Shown: in pieces, positions 16,904-24,203 of the stretch | How positions within the stretch are numbered: position 1 is the first letter of the stretch | Layout: each line of letters opens with the position of its first letter | Source: Minwuia sp. | GTDB taxonomy: Bacteria; Pseudomonadota; Alphaproteobacteria; Minwuiales; Minwuiaceae | DNA: 64,000 nucleotides | Direction of reading: 5' to 3' | Assembly (NCBI GenBank): GCA_029210175.1 | Contig: JARGPL010000017.1 | Coordinates: forward strand, 1 to 64,000 | Notes under the pieces: model-generated | Database searches by the model: none | The model's input: only the letters and a program-made list of their open reading frames with translations | Told to the model about the DNA's origin: nothing | Position numbers and translations under genes: made by a program

Positions 16904-17358
16904 TGGATTTCAACCTCTATCCAGCCTGTGGGGACAACGAATACCTGACCATCGGCGCACAGGTATTCGCCAACGGATCGCACGCGATAAAGCCCTGGCC
17001 GCAGGTTGTCAGGCTGTTCGATTTCCAGCTCGATCCAGCGGGTCTGACCCGGCCGCAGCGTGGCCTTGTTCGGGTTCATGCGCGAAAGGCGCACGCCGTC
17101 CGGCCGTTCCCATTCCGCCAGGGCCGACAGGCGGCAGTTGCGGTGACGGGTGGCGCGGAACTCGATCCCGACGGTTCGATTCGTGACCGGACCCGACCGG
17201 GTTTCGTGGACGGTGACGGGGGGGGTCGCCAGTTCGATGGCGGCCTGTGATTGTTGTTTCGCCTTCCGCGCACCGGAGAAGCCAAAGCCGACAAGGATGC
17301 CCAGCGCCAGCACGAACAGGGCCCCCGCGATCGCATGGCGATCCTTTCCCCTGATCAT
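16900..17358 (-). CDS. prophage membrane-anchored protein of unknown function
   Basis: A 152-residue protein with one N-terminal membrane segment (AIAGALFVLALGILVGFGF) and a predicted beta-rich periplasmic part containing two cysteines (HRNCRLS and GEYLCADG). Together with the small lipoprotein at 18036 it could act in outer-membrane disruption, but neither is a recognisable spanin. Confidence 0.6.
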   Translation of the reverse strand: MIRGKDRHAIAGALFVLALGILVGFGFSGARKAKQQSQAAIELATPPVTVHETRSGPVTNRTVGIEFRATRHRNCRLSALAEWERPDGVRLSRMNPNKATLRPGQTRWIELEIEQPDNLRPGLYRVRSVGEYLCADGQVFVVPTGWIEVEIQ

Positions 17359-17576
17359 TTCAGCAGCCCGACAATTTTTTCGAACCAGCCCAGCGCCATA
17401 CCGATCACGACGCCAAGTCCGCCCAGCACATAAACCGCGCCCCGACCGCGCTGCAGCACGGCCATCACTTCACTGACCTTCGCTTCCAGCTTTTCGTTCT
17501 TGCGTTCCAGCGCCGCCTCGCGCTGTTCGACAAGCGCCAGCCTTGTCTTCAGGTCCGCCAGTTCGGTGTCACTCAT
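17355..17576 (-). CDS. small coiled-coil plus transmembrane protein
   Basis: A 73-residue protein. Residues 1-40 are a heptad-rich coiled coil (LKTRLALVEQREAALERKNE, continuing KLEAKVSEVMAVL) and residues ~47-66 a membrane segment (VYVLGGLGVVIGMALGWF). The layout resembles haemolysin XhlA-type accessory lysis proteins. It overlaps its upstream neighbour by 8 bp. Confidence 0.65.
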   Translation of the reverse strand: MSDTELADLKTRLALVEQREAALERKNEKLEAKVSEVMAVLQRGRGAVYVLGGLGVVIGMALGWFEKIVGLLK

Positions 17577-18039
17577 GCTGCCCTCCCGCCATGTGCGCCG
17601 TCGCCAGATCGGTCAGGTCGACCCAGGCGGTCCAGCGGCGGTCGGTGACGTCCTGGACGCGGGGCAGGGCCAGCGGATCGCGTTCCATCGTGTCGGCAAC
17701 CAGGTGCCAGTCGGTGCCGCTCCACGCCATGCAGGCGACGTGATCCTCGTCGCGCAGGTCGTGCGGGTCACAATCGAAAAAGCCGATGCGGAGCGCCCGC
17801 CGCAGGCTGTTTTCCGACAGGCCGCCGTGCGCCAGCATCAGGTCGGTGTAAAGCAGCTGCGCCACGTTCATGGCGAACCCCTTGCAGTCCAGATGCAGCA
17901 CGCCAGCCGAGGGCATTTCCCGCATCACGAACGCTTCATGCAGGGTCCAGTCCGGTTGTCCCGCTTGGTACTGCAAATGCGCGCGGGCGTATTCAGCCGC
18001 CAGCCGCATCGCCTGGTCTGAGACCGACAGTCGGTTCAT
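17569..18039 (-). CDS. transglutaminase-like cysteine peptidase (BTLCP-type)
   Basis: The start at 18039 gives 156 residues. A Cys-His-Asp triad in the right order is visible: Cys52 in HLDCKGFAMN, His100 in EDHVACMAW and Asp116 in HLVADTM. This is the pattern of bacterial transglutaminase-like cysteine proteinases. In a phage tail/lysis region it may process a structural protein or cut a peptide crosslink (inference). It has no signal peptide. Confidence 0.7.
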   Translation of the reverse strand: MNRLSVSDQAMRLAAEYARAHLQYQAGQPDWTLHEAFVMREMPSAGVLHLDCKGFAMNVAQLLYTDLMLAHGGLSENSLRRALRIGFFDCDPHDLRDEDHVACMAWSGTDWHLVADTMERDPLALPRVQDVTDRRWTAWVDLTDLATAHMAGGQHE

Positions 18040-18221
18040 CGGCTGACTCCTTGCTTGAAATTCTCGCAGCCCGTGGTGTCCGGGTTGCGCAGGCAGAACC
18101 CGGCCAGGTCCGCCCGGAACACCGGCTTTGCCGCAGGCGGTGGATCGGCGGGGTTCATGGGCGAACAGGCGACCAGAGCCAGCAGCAGGACGCAAAGCGT
18201 GACCACGCGGTTACAGGCCAT
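18036..18221 (-). CDS. small lipoprotein in the lysis region
   Basis: A 61-residue protein with a lipoprotein signal (VVTLCVLLLALVAC, lipobox LVAC) followed by a proline-rich stretch and one cysteine pair region (GFCLRNPDTTGCENF). Small proline-rich lipoproteins near endolysins are often outer-membrane spanins; here the partner is not obvious. Confidence 0.65.
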   Translation of the reverse strand: MACNRVVTLCVLLLALVACSPMNPADPPPAAKPVFRADLAGFCLRNPDTTGCENFKQGVSR

Positions 18222-20337
18222 TGATCGTCGCCCGATAGACCACCTCTAGCAGCGCGTGGGCCGCATCGGACGGATGCACCCCGTCCGGGTAATGGGTCGC
18301 ATTCGATGCTGCCGCGTCCCCGCCAACCGTCGCCTCACCCGCGAAATCGCAGATGGCGTCGATGCTGTATGTCGTGTCGAAGCCTGACGCGGCGAAGGCG
18401 GCGTTGACGGCATTGCGCCAGGTGTTGAAGCCCGCCGTGGTGCGCGGCAGGATGTTGATCAGAACCACCTTGTCCCAGCCCGCCGCCTTGCGGGCCGCGC
18501 AATATTCGCCGACCTTCACCGCATAGGCGGCGGCATCGGTGAAGCCGGTCACGAAATCATTGCCGACCAGAACCGACAGCACGAAGGTGCGGCCCTGCTT
18601 GTTTGGCGGGATCATGCCGTCGATATAGGCGATGCGGGCCTCCAGGCTGTTGCCGGTGCTGGCGGCATAATCCTCCAGCAGGGTGGCGGTGGACGTGGCC
18701 GGCACCACGCCATCGACGGCCGGGCTGGCATTGGCCCCGAAGTCATAGGCATAGCTTGTCGTCGCGCCCTGGCCGCGGGTGATGCTGTCGCCCTCCGCAC
18801 AAAGGAACCGGCGTTCCGTGACCTCGATCGACGATGCCCGGCGGACATGGTCACGCATGGCCCAGGACGCCCGGCGCAGCTCGTCGTCGGTCAGTGCGCG
18901 CCGCCACAGGGCGATGGCCGCGAAATCATATTTCGCGGCGGCGCCGCCGAACAACGACCCAACCGCCAGGTCGCGCACGCTGGTGGTCAGGCCGGCGGAC
19001 GTGGCTTCGACCGCACGGATGTCGTTGCGCCATATCGTCATCTGCCCGTCGGCATTGCTGTATCGGGTGGCCAGCGCCATCGGCACATCGTCGTCGGGGT
19101 TCCAAAGCCCGTCGAGGTAACCGCCGATGACCTCCCCAGCCGCGAAGGTGACGGAATCCGCCCCGAACAGGGCCAGCGGCCCGCTGTTCACGCCGTCGGA
19201 CATGGCCACGCCAAGCTGGTTGACCCGGCTGACACTGTCGAAGGCGGCCAGCGCCATCTGGTACTGGTTCACGCCCGGCGGCACGTCGTTGCGCTTTCCG
19301 ATGACCACGGCGGTGAATTCCGACAGGTCCTGGTAATCGTCCCATTGCGCGATCGCAGGCGAACTGCCCGTCATGGTCATGTAACCGCCGCTGATCGTCG
19401 GCTGGTTGGTATGGGCGTCGGCGCCGAACAGGATGTCGCCGACCAGGTTTTCCGCCCCCAGGTCCACCGACCCTTCGTACAATGCCACTTCATGCAGCCG
19501 CACGGACCCCGCGGCACTGCCGACCGTATTGATGATGAATATGTTCGCGCCGGTGGTCGTGGTCGTGAACGTGCTGGTGCGCCGGACATAGCCGGACGCC
19601 GGCGCAGTCACCGTGTCGAGATCCGAACCCAACCCCGTCTTGAAATCGAAATCCGACCCTTCACCGCTTTCAACGGATACAACCAGGGTATAGGTGCCGG
19701 CGGGCAGGGTCGTGTAATTGTGGCTCAATGACCAGTCCGTGGCGCCGCCGCTGACCAACGCGGCGTCGGTCAATCCATTCGGCCCGGTCTCGCTGTCATC
19801 GGTCACCGTCGCCCCGTTGAACTTGAGCCAGTAGGTCGCGTTGTTGAACATGTGCCGCGACGGCGTGAACAGGTTCGCCGGGTTGTTGCCATGCGCCAGG
19901 TTCGGCACGGACTGCCGCAACCCGTTGGTCTCCGCCTGGTCCACGTACCACAGGCCCAGCAGGTCGGGCGGCAGGGCGCCAGTCATGGCCTCCCGCACCG
20001 CCGTCTGCACCGCCGCCGCGGCGGTGTTCGCGGTGGTCGTTGCCGCCGTGATCGCCGTGTCCTGATCGGCGATCACGTTGCTGGTCAGGCTCCACGACCC
20101 GGCGCCGGACGCGCCGACCTTGGTGTAGACCTTCAGCGTGTCTGCGGCGATGGCCACGGTATCGGCCGCCGGCGACAGGTCGGCGTTCATCGCGGTTTCC
20201 GTGGCATAAACCACGGTATCCTGGGCCTGGAACGCTTCCATGGTGGACACCAGATCGTTCAACAGGGCCAGCATGTCAGCCTGGCTGACGTCCTGGCCGG
20301 GAATGATGACGGCATCGGGCTGCGGGTCGATCGCCAT
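18211..20337 (-). CDS. tail fibre/receptor-binding protein with LamG-like and SGNH esterase domains
   Basis: A 708-residue protein. Residues 1-130 are an alanine/threonine-rich stalk with a short virion-attachment start (DPQPDAVIIPGQD). Residues ~300-500 look like a concanavalin/LamG carbohydrate-binding fold with a C-terminal RALTDDELRRA motif. Residues 516-708 form an SGNH hydrolase: GDSITRGQG (Ser518), VGNDF, and Asp685/His688 in YPDGVHPSDAAH. It probably deacetylates or cleaves a surface polysaccharide during adsorption. Confidence 0.8.
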   Translation of the reverse strand: MAIDPQPDAVIIPGQDVSQADMLALLNDLVSTMEAFQAQDTVVYATETAMNADLSPAADTVAIAADTLKVYTKVGASGAGSWSLTSNVIADQDTAITAATTTANTAAAAVQTAVREAMTGALPPDLLGLWYVDQAETNGLRQSVPNLAHGNNPANLFTPSRHMFNNATYWLKFNGATVTDDSETGPNGLTDAALVSGGATDWSLSHNYTTLPAGTYTLVVSVESGEGSDFDFKTGLGSDLDTVTAPASGYVRRTSTFTTTTTGANIFIINTVGSAAGSVRLHEVALYEGSVDLGAENLVGDILFGADAHTNQPTISGGYMTMTGSSPAIAQWDDYQDLSEFTAVVIGKRNDVPPGVNQYQMALAAFDSVSRVNQLGVAMSDGVNSGPLALFGADSVTFAAGEVIGGYLDGLWNPDDDVPMALATRYSNADGQMTIWRNDIRAVEATSAGLTTSVRDLAVGSLFGGAAAKYDFAAIALWRRALTDDELRRASWAMRDHVRRASSIEVTERRFLCAEGDSITRGQGATTSYAYDFGANASPAVDGVVPATSTATLLEDYAASTGNSLEARIAYIDGMIPPNKQGRTFVLSVLVGNDFVTGFTDAAAYAVKVGEYCAARKAAGWDKVVLINILPRTTAGFNTWRNAVNAAFAASGFDTTYSIDAICDFAGEATVGGDAAASNATHYPDGVHPSDAAHALLEVVYRATINGL

Positions 20338-20367
20338 GTGGGGGTCTCCTCTGAAAACGGCGCGGGT

Positions 20368-22533
20368 TTACGCGATCACGGTTGAAACGCTGGCGGTAAA
20401 GGCGGAAAGCCCGCCCCATGCGTCCGCGCTGCGGGCGAAGTAATAGCGGGTGCTGGCACTGGTCAGGCCGGTGTCGGTGACCGTGAATGTCTGGTTAGGG
20501 GCCGCGGACACGGCCAGTATTTCCACCGCCGCGCCGCTGTCGTCGGTGTCGGACCCGTAGATCCGCAGCGCCCGCACGTCGTTGTCGGCCGGCGTGGTGA
20601 AACTGACATCCGCCTCCGTCGGCGTGGTGCTGGTGGCGGTGCCGCCGATCGGGGCGTCCACCGATGCGGCCGGCGCGGTGATGGTCTGGCCGGTGATGGA
20701 CACGGGCAGGGACCGGCGACCATCGACGGACAGGGCATAGACCCGGAAATCATAGGACGACCCGACGCTGACCCCTTCCGTCTCGACATAGACGTCGCCC
20801 GCCCCGTCCAGCTGATCGCTGTCCACGACAACCAGATCCTGCCAGACGCCGCCGCTGATGCGCCGCTGCACCTGGTATCCGACAACGGCGCCGGACGCCG
20901 ACGGTGCGAAGGTCAGGATGGCCTGCGGCACATCCGAACCGTCACCCACAGCCCGCGCGCCGGATGTGACCGTCAGGGCACCGCCGGGCAGCAGCGGCAC
21001 CGGCACATTGTCCAGATCCTCACTGCTGGCGAACGTGGTTTCATCAACCGTTTCGTCCCAGGCAAAGATGCTTTCTGCGGTTTCAATCAGCCCCAGCCCG
21101 ATGGTCAGCATCACGCCGCCATTGCGTTCCTGCAGCCGCGGTTCCAGCGTCTGGATTTCATAGCTGCCATCCGCGGCATCGAACGCAGGCAGGGCCAGCG
21201 TGATGTTGTCGCCGCCGTGCGCTGCATAGGCGATGGCCGGAAACTCGGCCGTCATGGACCGTTCCAGCCGCAACTGGTTCAGATGGATCTTCTGCAGCCG
21301 CATGGCCTGCGTCGGTGATGGCACCAGCGGCAGGTCAAGCCGGGCCTCGCGCACCACACCGCCGTCATCCGACAAGGCTGTCGCGTCCTGCAGCGGTGCA
21401 ATCTCGGTTTCCTGCCATGCCCGATCTTCCGCAATGATCGCAGTCCGGATCGTGTTCGGCGCGTCCCGGCCTTCGCGCAGGTCGCTGTATGTCATCTGTT
21501 CCCCGACGATATCGGTCAGGGTCAGGGTCGGTGCCCGCCAGACCCCGGCGAGATAGGTCAGCCGTCCCGATACATCGATCAACCGCGCGGCGGCCGCGTC
21601 GGTCAGCGGTTCCAGCTTCGCCGCTTCCTGGCCGCCCATTTCGATCACGCCGCCGACGCGATACCGCGCTTCGGTGCCGCCGGCGCTCAGGTCCATCGCG
21701 GCGTCGCAGTCATCCGCACCCGCAGCAAAGCTGTCGAAATCGACCAGGTCATCGACGCGGTTCATGCCGCGGCTGTCGCGCGCCATGTCCAGCGCGGCCA
21801 GCGCGGCATTGTCGCTATAGGTCCAGGTGTCCGGATCGGCGGCGTCCTGTGTCCCCTCGCGCGGGTCGTAAAGCAACGACCAGGTGCCCGTGACCCGAAC
21901 CTCCGGCGGGGTGTTCACCCAGCGGTCGGCGGCAGTGGATGGCGCACCGAAGTCGAGCCGCAGCCACATCACGGTGACCCCTTCCCATATGTCGCTGCTG
22001 GCCAGGATGTCGCTGTCGGCGATCTCGCTCAGGAACAGCGCGGGCGGCCCGGCCTGATCCCCCATCCCGATCCATATGCGGGCCAGCCCGTCGAACGGGT
22101 CGCTGGTCACCGCCGCGCCCTTGGCCATGTCGAAGATGTCGTTGCTGCCGTCCGACGTCCAGGTCAGTTCCCGCGTGTCGAACTCGACCGCCTCTATGCC
22201 GTCAGACGGGCGACTGTTCAGCAAAAAGCCCAGATACAGCGTTGCGCCTTCGACATGGTTGAAGACGCGAAACCCGCCAATCCGGCTCCGGCCATAGACG
22301 TACCGATAGGGCGGCGCGGACGACACGCCGCCGATGCGCGCCTGCACCTGCTGTTCCGCCCGCTTTGGCTTCGCCGGTGATCCGGTCAGGGATGCCGCGG
22401 CAAAGGCCCCCAGCGCGGTGACGGCGCCACCCAGCAGCGATGCACCGATGCTGCCGACAGCGGCGATCACCACCGCAGATCCCGCGATGGACGATCCGAC
22501 GACCGTGGCGGCCAGTGAAATGGCGACGGGCAT
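20368..22533 (-). CDS. tail tip/host-specificity protein (J-like)
   Basis: The start at 22533 (MPVAISLAATVV) overlaps the upstream stop. The 721-residue product has an N-terminal hydrophobic glycine-rich stretch (residues 1-50) and a basic linker. The central domain carries the ARIGGVSSAPPYRYVYGRSRIGGFRVF element seen in two parts in tail-tip proteins. Near the C-terminus is a fibronectin-III-like segment (residues ~560-640: QVQRRISGGVWQDLVV). It should cap the tail and contact the receptor-binding protein encoded next. Confidence 0.8.
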   Translation of the reverse strand: MPVAISLAATVVGSSIAGSAVVIAAVGSIGASLLGGAVTALGAFAAASLTGSPAKPKRAEQQVQARIGGVSSAPPYRYVYGRSRIGGFRVFNHVEGATLYLGFLLNSRPSDGIEAVEFDTRELTWTSDGSNDIFDMAKGAAVTSDPFDGLARIWIGMGDQAGPPALFLSEIADSDILASSDIWEGVTVMWLRLDFGAPSTAADRWVNTPPEVRVTGTWSLLYDPREGTQDAADPDTWTYSDNAALAALDMARDSRGMNRVDDLVDFDSFAAGADDCDAAMDLSAGGTEARYRVGGVIEMGGQEAAKLEPLTDAAAARLIDVSGRLTYLAGVWRAPTLTLTDIVGEQMTYSDLREGRDAPNTIRTAIIAEDRAWQETEIAPLQDATALSDDGGVVREARLDLPLVPSPTQAMRLQKIHLNQLRLERSMTAEFPAIAYAAHGGDNITLALPAFDAADGSYEIQTLEPRLQERNGGVMLTIGLGLIETAESIFAWDETVDETTFASSEDLDNVPVPLLPGGALTVTSGARAVGDGSDVPQAILTFAPSASGAVVGYQVQRRISGGVWQDLVVVDSDQLDGAGDVYVETEGVSVGSSYDFRVYALSVDGRRSLPVSITGQTITAPAASVDAPIGGTATSTTPTEADVSFTTPADNDVRALRIYGSDTDDSGAAVEILAVSAAPNQTFTVTDTGLTSASTRYYFARSADAWGGLSAFTASVSTVIA

Positions 22534-22928
22534 CAGGCCAGGTATCCCGTGGACCAGGCCGTCGTGGCGGCGCGATGCCGCATCACGCCGCGCTGCGTCT
22601 TCACACACCAGCGGTCGCCATCGAACACGGCCAGCGCCAGGGTCGGCACCTTGATGACGCCGACGTCGCCCGCCCGGGCCGCGGCGCTTTCGATCTCCGG
22701 CCAGCCCAGCGTGGCGAACGACCGCCCAACGGTGGCCAGCATGCCCCCGCCACGGGCCAGGATATCCGCCGCGCCCGCGGCATCGCTGTACTGGTCGCGA
22801 AAGATCGCCGCGGCGTCGGGCAGGCCAATGGCGACCAGCACGTCACAGACGGCCAGGCAACAGTCCGCCTTGCCCCAGACGAACGGCTGCTGTGCCAGAT
22901 GGCGGACAATGGCCGCCTGCAATGTCAT
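22533..22928 (-). CDS. NlpC/P60-like tail assembly protein (DUF6950-like)
   Basis: The start at 22928 (MTLQAAIVRH) makes an ATGA overlap with the preceding gene; an ATG three codons earlier is also possible. The motif FVWGKADCCLAVCDVL carries the probable catalytic cysteine of the NlpC/P60-type fold, as in lambda K. With 131 residues it is a single peptidase domain, expected to help the tail tip assemble or open the cell wall. Confidence 0.7.
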   Translation of the reverse strand: MTLQAAIVRHLAQQPFVWGKADCCLAVCDVLVAIGLPDAAAIFRDQYSDAAGAADILARGGGMLATVGRSFATLGWPEIESAAARAGDVGVIKVPTLALAVFDGDRWCVKTQRGVMRHRAATTAWSTGYLA

Positions 22929-23488
22929 TCCGGCCATGACAACACCTTTTCCGGCTGGGTCACCAGATGCCGACCGGCGGTGTCGCCGGGGTGCTCGGAA
23001 AGCTGGTCTTCAAATGAATGCAGCGCGGCGCCGGGTTCGCGCGGACTGGCGCCGGACCAGACGCTGATGCTCAGACCAAAGCTGACCTGCCCGTCGCGCC
23101 CGCCCGACATGGTGAACTGCCGGCCATCCATAACCCCGGCCAGCATCAGGTCCGGGTCGGCCACCAGCGTGCCGTCATCGCCAAGCAGACCCCAGTAGAT
23201 GCGGGCCGCGCGGTTGCGGATCACGGCCCCCAGGTCGCCATCCAGCTTGTCCTTGAAACCGACCAGCGAAAGCGTCAGTCGTTTGGCGATGCTGGAACCG
23301 CCCTCCGATGCCGGGGCGATGGCGCCGAATTCCCCGACACCCAGCCAGTCATTCCCACCCCAGGTGATGGTGCCCGTGCGCGTGTGTGCCCGTACCGCGC
23401 CGCCGGGCCAGTCCAGATAGACGAACAGCACCAGCGATATCGACGGCTTGGCCAGCGCGGCCAGGAATGCGGAATCAAGCGTCCTCAT
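22925..23488 (-). CDS. phage tail protein (DUF2163-like minor tail protein)
   Basis: A 187-residue protein starting at 23488 (MRTLDSAFLAAL). The opening LALAKPSISLVLFVYLDWPGG pattern, then ITWGGNDWLGVGEFGAI, is typical of the minor tail proteins that lie between tape measure and tail tip in GTA-like and HK97-like phages. No catalytic residues are expected. It overlaps both neighbours by a few bases. Confidence 0.7.
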   Translation of the reverse strand: MRTLDSAFLAALAKPSISLVLFVYLDWPGGAVRAHTRTGTITWGGNDWLGVGEFGAIAPASEGGSSIAKRLTLSLVGFKDKLDGDLGAVIRNRAARIYWGLLGDDGTLVADPDLMLAGVMDGRQFTMSGGRDGQVSFGLSISVWSGASPREPGAALHSFEDQLSEHPGDTAGRHLVTQPEKVLSWPE

Positions 23489-24203
23489 GGACCGGCACCT
23501 CCCCCAGTTCATCGGCGAACACCTGCAGGAACTGCATCTGCCAGTTCGACACGCCGTTCTGGTCGCGCTCCAACCCCGTCGGCGGGGCGGCCAGAACGAA
23601 CAGGCCGGACGCCTCATAGGTCACGGCGTCGTCTTCCGCCGCGTCCAGCACCAGGCGCGGCGCGATCGATATGCTGGCCAGCCCGTCGGCATCGGCGGTC
23701 ACGTCGGCGGTGACCCGGTATCTCCAGCCGCCGATGCTGATCTCGGCACCGCGGGTGAATGCAGGCAGGGATGGCCACAGGCCGCTGACGCTGATGGTCG
23801 CCGCATCCGCAGCGGCATTCGCGGCCACCACCGGCGACGCCCCCACCCAGGGCCGCAGGGTGCCCGTGTCATCCCAGGACCATTCCCCGCCGGATGCGTC
23901 GGCCCAGTTGACCGTCGCCGCCTGGTAGGTGCTGACGACGCCGCCGTTGCGATAGGCTTCCCAATCGGTCAGTTGCACCAGGTTGTGACCACCCCGCATG
24001 CGTGCCAGGAAGATGTTCAGGTCCGGCATATGCGGCGGCCCGGCCACGCCACTGACCGTGGCAAGAATCCGCGGGCGGTGGGTTTCCGTCTGGTAGACCG
24101 CGCCGGACAGCAGCGACCGGGTGCTGCCGATTCGGTGCTGCGGCACCCAGCCGGATCCGGTGACCTTCAGCGCCGCCGGCCATTGGTAGACATATCTGGT
24201 CAT
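23475..24203 (-). CDS. minor tail protein downstream of the tape measure
   Basis: A 242-residue protein, mostly beta structure, with repeated W/G motifs (WSWDDTG, WRYRVTADV, NWQMQFLQVFADEL). Its stop and the next start overlap by 14 bp, and its start shares one base with the tape-measure stop. Position matches the distal-tail or hub protein of long-tailed phages; the exact subunit cannot be named. Confidence 0.65.
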   Translation of the reverse strand: MTRYVYQWPAALKVTGSGWVPQHRIGSTRSLLSGAVYQTETHRPRILATVSGVAGPPHMPDLNIFLARMRGGHNLVQLTDWEAYRNGGVVSTYQAATVNWADASGGEWSWDDTGTLRPWVGASPVVAANAAADAATISVSGLWPSLPAFTRGAEISIGGWRYRVTADVTADADGLASISIAPRLVLDAAEDDAVTYEASGLFVLAAPPTGLERDQNGVSNWQMQFLQVFADELGEVPVHEDA

